Part shown: positions 25,316 through 34,482 of the stretch, one piece after another
How positions within the stretch are numbered: the first letter of the stretch is position 1
Layout: each line of letters opens with the position of its first letter
Source: an uncultured Bacilli bacterium
GTDB taxonomy: Bacteria > Bacillota_I > Bacilli_A > RF39 > UBA660
Assembly (NCBI GenBank): GCA_947585595.1
Contig: CANPXB010000011.1
Coordinates: 1 to 45,874, forward strand
Reading direction: 5' to 3'
DNA length: 45,874 bases
Position numbers and translations under genes: made by a program
Notes under the pieces: model-generated
What the model saw: only the letters and a program-made list of their open reading frames with translations
What the model was told of the DNA's origin: nothing
The model's database searches: none

Positions 25316-27577
25316 ATGATGATAGCCATTAGTTTTGAAATTTGTTCTTTTCTATTCATTTTTTTAGCATCATGTTTTTATTTTTCTAAAGAGAGAATTA
25401 AGACAAAAGAAAATAAAATATATACAATAATTGTTTTTTGTACTTTTTTTGCTTTAATAGTAGAATTTCTTTGTGTATCATCATCATTTGAAAACTTTAG
25501 CCAACATAGCCTTTATATTTATATTATTTCTAGACTAATGTTAATTTCTATCTTTTTATGGGGAGCATTCTTCCTTGTCTATTTTTATAATATTACAATC
25601 GGCGAGAATAAAAAGTTTCCCAAAGTTGTCTTTATCTTATATCTTTTAATCACTACTATAGTATTAACAATAGCACCATTGGATTTCTATTATGATGGGG
25701 AAATGGCCTTTTCATATGGTTTTGCGGTAAACTTATTATACATAATTAGTGGTATTGAATTAATACTTGATATTATCTTTATGGCAATGAAATTTAAAAG
25801 CATTGATAAGAAAAAAGCTATTCCTCTTGTTTCGTTAATTGTTCTTATGGCATTATCTATAATTATTAGAGCTATTTTTCCTGGTATTAACTTAATAGCA
25901 ACTTCATTTGCTCTAGTTGTCTTTATTATGTACTTCACGATAGAAAATCCTGATGTTAAAATGCTTGAACAAGTATCAATAGCCAAAGAAAATGCTGAAA
26001 AAGCTAACCATGCTAAAACTGATTTCTTATCAAATATGTCTCATGAAATAAGAACGCCATTAAATGCTATCGTTGGTTTTAGTGAGTCATTAAAAGATGA
26101 TGATTTACCAGAAGCTGCTCGTGGCAAAGTTGATGATATTATAATGGCTTCAAATAATTTATTAGAAATAGTTAATGGTATCTTAGATATTTCCAAAATT
26201 GAAGCTAATAAATTAGAAATAATTAATAAAGAATATGATATTAAATCAATGTTAGATGAATTAGTTGCATTAACTGAAGCGCGAATAGGTGATAAAGGCC
26301 TAGATTTCCGTGTTAATATCGATCAGTCAATTCCTCGTGTTTTATATGGTGATTCTACTCGTCTAAAACAAATCTATTTAAATATTTTAACTAATGCTGT
26401 TAAATATACTAAAGAAGGTTTTATCGATTTTACTGTATCAACGGTTATTAAAGAAAATGTCTGTCGTTTAATTGTTTCTGTTGAAGATAGTGGTATTGGT
26501 ATCAAAGAAGAAAATATTAATAAGTTATTCTCTAAATTCGAAAGACTCGATGTTGAAAAACAACAAACTATCGAAGGTACAGGTTTAGGACTTGCTATAA
26601 CTAAAAAATTAGTTGAATTAATGAATGGTAAAATAGTTGTTCAATCAATTTATGGTCAAGGTTCTAAATTTACCGTTTCTATAGATCAAAGAATTATTGC
26701 TGTTGAACCACCAAAACAAAAAGAAGAAGTTGTTTCTGATGGTAAAATTATCGATGCTAATGGTGCTCGTCTTCTTATCGTTGATGATAATGAATTAAAT
26801 ATCAAAGTAGCTATTACTTTACTTAAAAAATATAATTTCAATATTGATTCATGTACTAGTGGTGGCTTATGTTTAGAAAAAATTAATAAAGGCGAACAAT
26901 ACGATATGATTTTCCTTGATGATATGATGCCTAAAATGAGTGGTAAAGAAACCTTACAAAGATTAAAACAAAATAAAGATTTTAATACTCCAGTAATTGC
27001 TTTAACTGCTAATGCTATCGCTGGTATGAAAGAAGAATATTTAGAAACTGGTTTTAATGACTATCTAGCTAAACCAATCGAAAAACCTGAACTAGAAAGA
27101 GTAATTAGACAATTCTTAAATAAAAAAATTAGTACTTCAACTAATACCACCCTAAAAAATGATATTAAATCAGTAATTAATACTAGAGTTATTGAATTAA
27201 GTAGTGATACTGCTACTAAAAAAGTTCTAATTGTTAATGAAGATAAAAATTTAAATCATACTCTAGAAAAATTATTAGTATCTCATGATTGCTCAGTTAT
27301 TACTTTAAATAGTGGTATTAGTGCTATTGAAAACGTTATTGATAATAAATATGACTTAATAATGATTGATAATAAATTATCTGATATGTCATCAGAAGAA
27401 TTAATGGAAAATATTACTTCTTTAGAAGGCTTTAATACGCCAGTTGTCTTACTAAAATCTAAAAAAGATAAAATAGCTAAAGATATGGTTTTAGAAAGTG
27501 GTTTTAAAGCTTATTTAAATAAAGAAGCTGACGAAGAAACTATCCTTAATATCTTAGAAAAAATATTGAATAAATAA
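25316..27577 (+). CDS. membrane hybrid histidine kinase with two receiver domains
   Basis: 753 residues from ATG 25316, preceded by AGGGG; ATG 25298 has no such site. About seven N-terminal hydrophobic helices (~1-210) form the sensor. A linker helix leads to HisKA with the phospho-acceptor H243 (SHEIRTP), then the ATPase domain with N-box (NAVKYT), G1 (DSGIGI) and G2 (GTGLGL). Receiver 1 has VDDN and phospho-Asp D535 in LDDMMP. Receiver 2 (~650-753) keeps an Asp (D685) but its first acidic box is NED and its Thr/Ser position is altered, so it is degenerate. No DNA-binding or other output domain. Closely similar to the kinase at 29479. Confidence 0.92.
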   Translation: MMIAISFEICSFLFIFLASCFYFSKERIKTKENKIYTIIVFCTFFALIVEFLCVSSSFENFSQHSLYIYIISRLMLISIFLWGAFFLVYFYNITIGENKKFPKVVFILYLLITTIVLTIAPLDFYYDGEMAFSYGFAVNLLYIISGIELILDIIFMAMKFKSIDKKKAIPLVSLIVLMALSIIIRAIFPGINLIATSFALVVFIMYFTIENPDVKMLEQVSIAKENAEKANHAKTDFLSNMSHEIRTPLNAIVGFSESLKDDDLPEAARGKVDDIIMASNNLLEIVNGILDISKIEANKLEIINKEYDIKSMLDELVALTEARIGDKGLDFRVNIDQSIPRVLYGDSTRLKQIYLNILTNAVKYTKEGFIDFTVSTVIKENVCRLIVSVEDSGIGIKEENINKLFSKFERLDVEKQQTIEGTGLGLAITKKLVELMNGKIVVQSIYGQGSKFTVSIDQRIIAVEPPKQKEEVVSDGKIIDANGARLLIVDDNELNIKVAITLLKKYNFNIDSCTSGGLCLEKINKGEQYDMIFLDDMMPKMSGKETLQRLKQNKDFNTPVIALTANAIAGMKEEYLETGFNDYLAKPIEKPELERVIRQFLNKKISTSTNTTLKNDIKSVINTRVIELSSDTATKKVLIVNEDKNLNHTLEKLLVSHDCSVITLNSGISAIENVIDNKYDLIMIDNKLSDMSSEELMENITSLEGFNTPVVLLKSKKDKIAKDMVLESGFKAYLNKEADEETILNILEKILNK

Positions 27578-27617
27578 ATGTATTGTAATAAAATTAAGTT
27601 AGGATTATGGTGATTAT

Positions 27618-28388
27618 ATGAAAGATATTAGTTACTTAAAAGAACATGGTGTTGATGTTAATAGTAGTTTAGAACTATTTGGTGATATTGATACTTATAA
27701 TGAAACATTAATTGAATTTAAAAATGGTATAGATGGTAAATTAGACCAAATAGATAAATTCTTTAAAGATCAAGATATGCCTAATTATGCTATTTATGTT
27801 CATTCTTTAAAGAGTGATTGTAAATATTTTGGTTTTCTTAAATTAGCTGAAATAGCTTATGAACATGAAATGAAAAGTAAAGCTAATGACTATGCCTATG
27901 TTAAAGATAGTTATGATTCTTTATTAGAAGAAGCTGCTAATGTTAAAAAGATAGTTAATGAATATTTAGGTGGTACAGAATCTATTTATCAAGATAAAGA
28001 AACATCTCATAAAGATATTATCTTAGTAGCAGATGATTCTGAAGTAATAAGAATCTTTGTTAAAAAAATATTTAATGAAGAATATGATTTAGCTTTTGCT
28101 AAAGATGGAGAAGAAACTTTAAATATCATTAAGTCTCATGAAAATGATAATCGTCTTAAAGCTATTTTATTAGATTTAAATATGCCTAAAGTTGATGGCT
28201 TTGCTGTCTTAGATTACATGAAAGAAAATAACTTATTAAGTAAAATGCCAGTCACAATTGTTAGTGGTGATTCATCAAGTGAAGCAATTAATAAAGCATT
28301 TACTTATGATATTGTTGATATGTTAAATAAACCATTTAGTGAAGCTAAAATTAAAGAAGTAGTTGAAAAGACTATAAATAATGAATAA
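27618..28388 (+). CDS. Hpt-receiver phosphotransfer protein
   Basis: 256 residues, soluble. Residues ~1-115 form a histidine phosphotransfer domain with the acceptor H62 in HSLKSD. Residues ~133-256 form a receiver domain with VADDSE, phospho-Asp D186 in LLDLNMP, the Ser of VSGDSS and the Lys of NKPF. It lies 40 bases after the hybrid kinase gene and is the natural next step in a phosphorelay from receivers of the two kinases to H62 and then D186 (inference). No output domain is attached, so the final target must be a protein encoded elsewhere or a direct protein contact. Confidence 0.88.
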   Translation: MKDISYLKEHGVDVNSSLELFGDIDTYNETLIEFKNGIDGKLDQIDKFFKDQDMPNYAIYVHSLKSDCKYFGFLKLAEIAYEHEMKSKANDYAYVKDSYDSLLEEAANVKKIVNEYLGGTESIYQDKETSHKDIILVADDSEVIRIFVKKIFNEEYDLAFAKDGEETLNIIKSHENDNRLKAILLDLNMPKVDGFAVLDYMKENNLLSKMPVTIVSGDSSSEAINKAFTYDIVDMLNKPFSEAKIKEVVEKTINNE

Positions 28389-28389
28389 T

Positions 28390-28412
28390 AGCTAGTAAAT
28401 CTAGCTTTTTTT
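28390..28412 (+). terminator. intrinsic terminator after the Hpt-receiver gene
   Basis: AGCTAG (28390-28395), loop TAAAT, CTAGCT (28401-28406), T-tract to 28412. Confidence 0.75.
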
Positions 28413-28421
28413 ATGTAAAAA

Positions 28422-28450
28422 TTGCTGAAATAAATATTTAATGGTAAAAT
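28422..28450 (+). promoter_or_regulatory. promoter for the acyltransferase gene
   Basis: TTGCTG (28422-28427), spacer 17, TAAAAT (28445-28450) with an extended TG. The -35 neighbourhood matches the one before the ligase gene. Confidence 0.6.
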
Positions 28451-28473
28451 ATAGCAAGTAATGGGGGATACTT

Positions 28474-29418
28474 ATGGAAAACTTGCTATCTTTATCAAAT
28501 CATGAATTAGAAGCTTTACCACTTTCACAAAAACAAGATTACTATCATCAACTAAAAAATTATTGTGAAGAATTAAAAGAACAAAGAAAAAGTATCAGAG
28601 CTAAAAAATTAATCAAAGGAATTTGTCCTTTTTTAAGAAGCTTTCCTTATGAACTTAGAGGAGTAGAAAATATTCCCGAAAACGATGAAGCGCTTTTTAT
28701 ATGCAATCATTCTAATTCTCATGATATTTTCTTAGCCCATGAGGTCCTTGAAAATCTTGGTCGTAAAGCTAGTGTTATGGTTGCTACAGATTGTTTATCT
28801 CTTGTTCATAAAACAGCTTTTTATCTTGCCGATGCTACTTTTATTGATCGTCGTAGTAAAGCATCATCAGTAAATGGTGTATATGAGTTAGCTAGTAAAA
28901 TGCTTGCTGGACAATGTGGTATTATTTTTGGTGAAGCAACTTGGAATTTACATCCAATCATCCCCATGCATACAATTAAAATAGGTGGAGCTAAAGTTGG
29001 TGCCATAACTGATAAAGTAGTTATCCCAACTATCTTTGAATATGTTGAAATACCAGAAATTCATAATAAAGAAAGTCACTTATATAAAAAATGTATTGTT
29101 TACTTTGGTAAACCACTTAAAATAGATCAAACTAAAAGTTTAGTTATGCAAAGCTTGTTAATTGAAAAATCAATGATTAAAATGCGTCGCGATTTATGGG
29201 AAGAATTAAATATTAAAAGAGATAAATTATCTGATATAGATCCATCTTTATATCTTAATCATACTTATCTAAAAAAATTTAAAGCCTTTGGTTTTACATA
29301 TGATTCAGAAAAAGAAGCTAAATTTTTATTCTCTCCAAATAACCAAAATGTTATTAATGAATATCATCTAGATGAAAATAATAATTTTGTTCCTGGAATC
29401 ACATTAAAAAAAAAATAA
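28474..29418 (+). CDS. PlsC-like (lysophosphatidate) acyltransferase
   Basis: 314 residues. The family moves an acyl chain to a glycerophospholipid or similar acceptor at the membrane. The catalytic HX4D motif is H79-SNSH-D84 (NHSNSHD). The second family motif, usually PEGTRS, is replaced by GEATWN near residues ~151-156; the Glu is kept and the change may affect acceptor choice. There is no clear membrane helix; the N-terminal ~45 residues are Lys/Glu-rich and helical. ATGGGGG precedes the ATG. Placed between two hybrid kinases and near an acyl-activating ligase, it may belong to a lipid- or acyl-linked pathway (inference). Confidence 0.8.
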   Translation: MENLLSLSNHELEALPLSQKQDYYHQLKNYCEELKEQRKSIRAKKLIKGICPFLRSFPYELRGVENIPENDEALFICNHSNSHDIFLAHEVLENLGRKASVMVATDCLSLVHKTAFYLADATFIDRRSKASSVNGVYELASKMLAGQCGIIFGEATWNLHPIIPMHTIKIGGAKVGAITDKVVIPTIFEYVEIPEIHNKESHLYKKCIVYFGKPLKIDQTKSLVMQSLLIEKSMIKMRRDLWEELNIKRDKLSDIDPSLYLNHTYLKKFKAFGFTYDSEKEAKFLFSPNNQNVINEYHLDENNNFVPGITLKKK

Positions 29419-29424
29419 AAAAAG

Positions 29425-29453
29425 TTTACGCCAGGTCAATGATTTGATATACT
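29425..29453 (+). promoter_or_regulatory. promoter for the second hybrid kinase gene
   Basis: TTTACG (29425-29430), spacer 17, TATACT (29448-29453), with an extended TG before the -10. Confidence 0.5.
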
Positions 29454-29478
29454 TAAAATATAATAGGAAGTGTATCAA

Positions 29479-31392
29479 ATGAGTAGTTTATATTTTACAA
29501 TATGTGGATTATTTTGCATAACACTATTAATGCTTTTATTCTTTTCCCGTAAAAGAATTGAATCAAAAGAAACTAAAATCTATGGTTTTATGATAATCAG
29601 TAGTTTTATTGATATTATTTTAGTAATTGCTGAATTATTAATAACTGGTTTATATCTTAATAATCAAACTTTAATTATCGTTGAAATTCTTAATAAAATA
29701 GACTTTATTCATTACATTATATGGCCGACATTAATGTTCTTTTATATCTTTTATATAACTTACGAAAATTCTCATAAATATGACATTATCAAAAATATCG
29801 CCTTAATTTTTGACGTTATTTGTATTGCTATAGAGTTTTTCTTACCCATCGAAATAATTAAACAAGGAAATACAATGGGTGTTATAGGTTTAGCTACTTA
29901 TTTTGTCTATTTTATAGCTTTAATCTATTTCTTAGCTATTATAATTATTATTCTTATTAATATTAAAAGGGTCTTTTCTAAGAAATATGCCCCATTTATT
30001 ATTTTATTTTTCTTATTTATTGTAGCTTTAATTGTTAGAGCTGTAGATCCAACATTAGTTGTTCTACCAGCTATTATTGTTTATATTAATATGATTATGT
30101 ATTTTACTATTGAAAACCCCGATGTCAAAATGTTAGAACAAATATCTTTAGCTAAAGATCAAGCCGAGAAAGCTAATGCTGCTAAAACCGATTTTTTATC
30201 AAGTATGTCTCATGAAATAAGAACGCCATTAAATGCCATTGTTGGTTTTAGTGAAGCTATTAAAGAAGAAGAAACTTTAGAAGCTGCTAAACAAGATGCT
30301 AAAGACATTATCCTAGCATCACAAAACCTACTCGAAATAGTTAATGGTATTCTAGATATATCTAAAATTGAAGCCAATAAAATGGAAATCGTTAATACGG
30401 AATACGATTTAGTTGAAGAATGTAAGTTAATTGCTAAACTAATTAAACCAAGAATAGGGGAGAAACCTATTGAATTAGAAGTTAATATCGCCCCAGATAT
30501 TCCTCATACTTTATATGGTGATAAATCTAAAGTTAAAGAAATATTATCTAACTTATTAACTAATGCTGTTAAATATACTGAAAGTGGAACAATTAGCTTC
30601 AATGTCAGTTGTATTAATAAAAATGAAGAATGTTCTTTAGTATTCTCTGTTGAAGATACCGGTCGTGGTATTAAACCAGAAAAAATTGATCGTTTATTTA
30701 AAAAATTCGAACGTTTAGAAGAAGATCGTAATACAACTGTTGAAGGAGCAGGATTAGGTCTTGCCATAACTAAAAGCTTAGTTGAGATGATGGATGGTAA
30801 AATAATCGTTCAATCTGTCTTCGGTAGTGGCTCTAAATTTACTGTTTATTTAAAACAAAAAATCATCCCAGAAAAGAGATATCATCTAAATAGTGATTTT
30901 GCTAAAGAACCATTAGATTTATCAGGTAAACGTATTTTAATCGTTGATGATAATGAACTAAATATTAAAGTTGCTGAACGACTATTAAAAAAATATAACT
31001 TAATTATTGATACTTGTTCATCTGGTATAAGCTGTTTAGAAAAAATCCAAGATGGTGAAATATATGATTTAATCTTAATGGATGATATGATGCCTAAAAT
31101 GAGTGGTACTGAAACCCTACATCTTCTAAAAGAAATTCCTTCCTTTAAAACCCGTGTTGTTGCTCTAACTGCTAATGCTATTGAAGGAATGAAAGAAAAA
31201 TACTTAAGTGTCGGTTTTGATGATTACTTATCTAAACCAATGGAAAATAAAGAAGTTGATCGTATCTTACGTAAATTCCTAAATAAAGAATATCATCCTA
31301 ATGAATTTGCTCCATTACCAGATGACTTCTATGAAATATCTGAAACAGCTATTTTAAATGTTAATAACTTAGAAGAAAAAGCCAAAAAATAA
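29479..31392 (+). CDS. membrane hybrid histidine kinase with one receiver domain
   Basis: 637 residues from ATG 29479, 9 bases after AGGAAG; a GTG at 29470 lies too close. Layout mirrors the kinase at 25316: about seven membrane helices (~1-210), the same linker (YFTIENPDVKMLEQ), HisKA with H245, ATPase boxes (NAVKYT, DTGRGI, GAGLGL) and a receiver with VDDN and D535 in MDDMMP. It lacks the second, degenerate receiver; instead ~40 residues of tail follow. The helices of the two kinases differ more than the catalytic parts, which suggests a duplicated kinase with two different inputs feeding one Hpt protein (inference). Confidence 0.92.
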   Translation: MSSLYFTICGLFCITLLMLLFFSRKRIESKETKIYGFMIISSFIDIILVIAELLITGLYLNNQTLIIVEILNKIDFIHYIIWPTLMFFYIFYITYENSHKYDIIKNIALIFDVICIAIEFFLPIEIIKQGNTMGVIGLATYFVYFIALIYFLAIIIIILINIKRVFSKKYAPFIILFFLFIVALIVRAVDPTLVVLPAIIVYINMIMYFTIENPDVKMLEQISLAKDQAEKANAAKTDFLSSMSHEIRTPLNAIVGFSEAIKEEETLEAAKQDAKDIILASQNLLEIVNGILDISKIEANKMEIVNTEYDLVEECKLIAKLIKPRIGEKPIELEVNIAPDIPHTLYGDKSKVKEILSNLLTNAVKYTESGTISFNVSCINKNEECSLVFSVEDTGRGIKPEKIDRLFKKFERLEEDRNTTVEGAGLGLAITKSLVEMMDGKIIVQSVFGSGSKFTVYLKQKIIPEKRYHLNSDFAKEPLDLSGKRILIVDDNELNIKVAERLLKKYNLIIDTCSSGISCLEKIQDGEIYDLILMDDMMPKMSGTETLHLLKEIPSFKTRVVALTANAIEGMKEKYLSVGFDDYLSKPMENKEVDRILRKFLNKEYHPNEFAPLPDDFYEISETAILNVNNLEEKAKK

Positions 31393-31393
31393 G

Positions 31394-31420
31394 CATACAC
31401 TTACGAGAGTGTATGTTTTT
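31394..31420. terminator. bidirectional terminator between convergent genes
   Basis: CATACACT (31394-31401) pairs with AGTGTATG (31408-31415). T residues follow on the plus strand, and the A-run at the end of the kinase gene gives a U-tract on the minus strand. Confidence 0.8.
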
Positions 31421-32330
31421 ATATTTTATTTTCTAAATATTTCTTTCTTATATAACGATTAATAAAACCATTTCTGATATCAATATATTCAATAGAAAGC
31501 ATATAATAATTTATATTATCTTTACTATTATTAAATTTACTTTCTAATTCATCTAATCTCTTACTAATCTTTTTATAAGTATTTTTACCTAATACTTTAT
31601 CAAATTCTTTCTCTAAGATATTATTACTTAATAAAATATTATTTTTAATTAATTCTTTTGTTTCTTGATAATCATAAAGTGGTCTAAATAGATTAACTAA
31701 GATATCTAAACCTTCTATTTTATATGTTTCTAAATCAATATCATTAAGTTTTACTAAACAATTATTAATTTTATTATTTTTAATCTTTATATCCCTAAGT
31801 TTTAAAATATTCATTATAATCTCTTCAACAGATAATAAATTAAATACTTTATCAATTGTATAATTGTTTTTATTATCTATAATTCCTGTCTTATAGTAAT
31901 CATATCTAATTTTAATCTTATCAGTTAAAGAATATTTTTTATTTTTATTAAATAATATTAAATTTAACTCATAAGTTAAATATTCTAAAGTTTTAATAAA
32001 AGAATTATCTATTTTTCTAAATAATAATTCATTTTGGATATTAATTGTTGGAAAATCACAAGATAAATCTAACCATTTAGTTTTATAGTTATTATGTACT
32101 GGATTAATATAATACTTATCATCTAAATTAGTAGTTATATTGTATTTTGTACAAGTAATTATGGCATAAATATCACTAATAAAATCATCACCATATTTTA
32201 AAATCATCCCTAAAGTAATTAAATAAAGATAATCCAGTAATTCTTGCGGATAATTATATTTATCACAAAGAGTATCAATAGTGAAGGTAACATGGTTAAT
32301 TAATGTATTAATATTTATCTTATCATTCAT
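31419..32330 (-). CDS. soluble protein of unknown function
   Basis: 303 residues. GGGAGGG (32336-32342, minus strand) precedes the ATG. No signal peptide or membrane segment. The sequence is very rich in Ile, Asn, Lys, Tyr and Leu, looks mainly helical, and ends with a Lys/Arg-rich tail. No family recognised. It is alone on the minus strand between the second kinase and murG. A possible minus-strand promoter (TTGCTT, spacer 17, TAGTAT) lies around 32355-32383. Confidence 0.65.
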   Translation of the reverse strand: MNDKININTLINHVTFTIDTLCDKYNYPQELLDYLYLITLGMILKYGDDFISDIYAIITCTKYNITTNLDDKYYINPVHNNYKTKWLDLSCDFPTINIQNELLFRKIDNSFIKTLEYLTYELNLILFNKNKKYSLTDKIKIRYDYYKTGIIDNKNNYTIDKVFNLLSVEEIIMNILKLRDIKIKNNKINNCLVKLNDIDLETYKIEGLDILVNLFRPLYDYQETKELIKNNILLSNNILEKEFDKVLGKNTYKKISKRLDELESKFNNSKDNINYYMLSIEYIDIRNGFINRYIRKKYLENKI

Positions 32331-32354
32331 GATTTTCCCTCCCTGTTGCAGTGT

Positions 32355-32383
32355 ATACTAGCACTCAAGCTTTAAAAAAGCAA
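32355..32383 (-). promoter_or_regulatory. possible promoter for the unknown minus-strand gene
   Basis: On the minus strand TTGCTT (32378-32383), spacer 17, TAGTAT (32355-32360). Confidence 0.35.
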
Positions 32384-32474
32384 ATTTAAGTATAAATTTA
32401 AACTAATTAAATTTAACATCTTTTTTATTTACATAGGAAACATTTATAATAGTCAAAAAAATTAAATCTTATAG

Positions 32475-32480
32475 TATAAT
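32475..32480 (+). promoter_or_regulatory. -10 element for the murG-murB-ftsQ operon
   Basis: TATAAT, 18 bases before the murG ATG; the -35 is not clear. Confidence 0.5.
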
Positions 32481-32498
32481 TATAATAGGTGATATACA

Positions 32499-33584
32499 AT
32501 GAAAATTATCGTCTCAGCTGGAGGTACTGGTGGACATATTTATCCCGCTCTAGCTATTATAAATAAATTTAAAGAAAAAGAAAAAGATCTTGATGTTTTA
32601 TATATTGGTACGCATAATCGTATGGAAAAAGATCTTATTCCTAAAAGAGGTATTAAATACGAACCAATTGAAATATATGGTTTTTCTAAAAAAGATTTAT
32701 TACTAGATGTTAAAAATCTTTTCTTAATAAATAAAGCCTATAAAAGATGTCTTAAATTAATGCAAGACTTTAAACCTGATTTAGTTTTAGGTATCGGTGG
32801 TTATGTTACATATCCTGTTATTAAAGCCGCTCATAAATTAGGTATTAAAACTTTTATTCATGAACAAAATAGTATTCCTGGTAAATCTAATTTAGCTTTA
32901 CAAAATAAAGTTGATTTAATTGGGGTATCATTTAAAGAAACAATGAATAAATTTACTAAAGTAAAAGGTGATATCTTCTATTCTGGTAATCCTTGTGGTG
33001 AGAATGCCTTATCGTTACCACCAATGGATAAAAAAGAATTAGGACTTAATAAAAACAAAAAATTAGTTGTCGTTGTTGCTGGTAGTTTAGGATCCGCCAC
33101 TGTAAACGAAAAGATGACTGAATTCCTTAATGAAGTAAAAAAAGAAGATTACGAAGTATTATATATTACTGGTAAAGACTTATATGAAGAATTCATCAAA
33201 GGTAAAAAATTTCCTTCTAATGTTAAAGTATTACCATATTTAGATAATTTACCAGCTTTACTTAAAAATGCTGATTTAATTGTTACTCGTGCAGGTGCTT
33301 CAACTATGAGTGAAATATTATCTTTAAATTTACCAGCTATCTTTATTCCATCCCCATATGTTGCTAATAATCATCAATACTATAATGCCTTAGAAATAAA
33401 AAACAATGGTGGTGGCGAGATAATTGAAGAAAAGTATTTGACTTCTGCTAAATTGCTCAGTACAATTAATGAAGTACTCAAAGATCCCGAAAAATATGCT
33501 AAAATGCGTCATAATCTAGCTAAAATGAGTATGAATAATAGTAGTGATCTAATTTATAAAAAATTAAAGGATTTGATAAAATGA
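32499..33584 (+). CDS. murG: lipid I N-acetylglucosaminyltransferase
   Basis: 361 residues, normal length (GT28 family). MurG adds GlcNAc from UDP-GlcNAc to lipid I, giving lipid II on the inner face of the membrane. GGTGGH (residues 8-13) is the N-terminal glycine-rich loop; HEQN (~124-127), the second Gly-rich loop VVAGSLGSATVN (~198-209) and TRAGASTMSE (~265-274) are also present. ATAGGTGAT precedes the ATG. The stop overlaps the murB start (ATGA), so translation is coupled. Confidence 0.96.
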   Translation: MKIIVSAGGTGGHIYPALAIINKFKEKEKDLDVLYIGTHNRMEKDLIPKRGIKYEPIEIYGFSKKDLLLDVKNLFLINKAYKRCLKLMQDFKPDLVLGIGGYVTYPVIKAAHKLGIKTFIHEQNSIPGKSNLALQNKVDLIGVSFKETMNKFTKVKGDIFYSGNPCGENALSLPPMDKKELGLNKNKKLVVVVAGSLGSATVNEKMTEFLNEVKKEDYEVLYITGKDLYEEFIKGKKFPSNVKVLPYLDNLPALLKNADLIVTRAGASTMSEILSLNLPAIFIPSPYVANNHQYYNALEIKNNGGGEIIEEKYLTSAKLLSTINEVLKDPEKYAKMRHNLAKMSMNNSSDLIYKKLKDLIK

Positions 33585-34477
33585 TCGATGAATTAAATAA
33601 ATATGGTACTGTTGAAGAACATGCTACCTTAAAAAATTTAAATACTTACCATATTGGTGGAACTGCCAAATACTTAGTTTCACCCAATTCCATTAAAGAT
33701 TTAATAAGTATTCTAAAAATAACCAAAGAAAATAAACTTAAATATTTTATTTTAGGCAATGGCTCTAATATTGTCTTAAATGATCGTGAATACGATGGGG
33801 TAGTCATTCGTTTAAATAAATTAAATGGCTATAATATCGAAGAAGATAAACAAATGGCTTATGCTGAAGCTGGTGTTATGTTACCAACCTTAGTTAAAGA
33901 TGCAGTTGATCGTTCATTAACTGGTTTAGAATTCGCCTCTGGTATTCCCGGTACAATTGGTGGTGCCATTTATGGTAATGCCGGAGCATATAATTCCTGT
34001 ATTATGGATTATGTTGCATCCGTTACCGTTATTAATGAGAACTTAGAACTTGAAACTATTGAACATGAGGATATCAAATATAGTTATCGTATGACAATGT
34101 TTAAAGAAACTAAAAAATATATTATTGTCGCTGCTAAGTTCTTCTTAAAGAAAGGCGATAAACAAAGTTCCTTAGATTTAATCGAAGAACGTCAAAAAAG
34201 ACGTGTTGAAACGCAACCACTTGAATATGCCTCTGCAGGTTCTGTCTTCCGTAATCCCGAAGGCGACTTTGCTGGTCGTTTAATTGAATCATCCGGCTTA
34301 AAAGGTTATAAAATAGGTGGCGCCGAAGTATCAGAAAAACATGCTAACTTCATTATTAATAAAAATAATGCCACCGCCAGTGATATATATAAATTAATAA
34401 ACTATGTTCATGATACCGTCTTAGCTAAAACCAATGTTGATTTATTAATAGAACAAGAATTTATAGATTGGGAGTAA
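33581..34477 (+). CDS. murB: UDP-N-acetylenolpyruvoylglucosamine reductase
   Basis: 298 residues, type II MurB. The FAD enzyme reduces UDP-GlcNAc-enolpyruvate to UDP-MurNAc with NADPH. Motifs: NTYHIGGTAKYLV (~20-32), LGNGSNIVLND (~58-68), SGIPGTIGGAIYGNAGAY (~119-136), the catalytic Ser in SAGSVFRNP (~218-226) and the EKHANFI segment near the end with the conserved Glu. It starts inside the murG stop and runs to within a few bases of ftsQ, forming a murG-murB-ftsQ operon of the kind seen in Bacillus dcw clusters. Confidence 0.96.
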   Translation: MIDELNKYGTVEEHATLKNLNTYHIGGTAKYLVSPNSIKDLISILKITKENKLKYFILGNGSNIVLNDREYDGVVIRLNKLNGYNIEEDKQMAYAEAGVMLPTLVKDAVDRSLTGLEFASGIPGTIGGAIYGNAGAYNSCIMDYVASVTVINENLELETIEHEDIKYSYRMTMFKETKKYIIVAAKFFLKKGDKQSSLDLIEERQKRRVETQPLEYASAGSVFRNPEGDFAGRLIESSGLKGYKIGGAEVSEKHANFIINKNNATASDIYKLINYVHDTVLAKTNVDLLIEQEFIDWE

Positions 34478-34482
34478 TAAAT

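Noticed and set aside
32353-32365. CIRCE-like half site (TAGCACTC) upstream of the minus-strand unknown gene
   Set aside because: Only one half is present; no GAGTGCTAA arm at the proper spacing.
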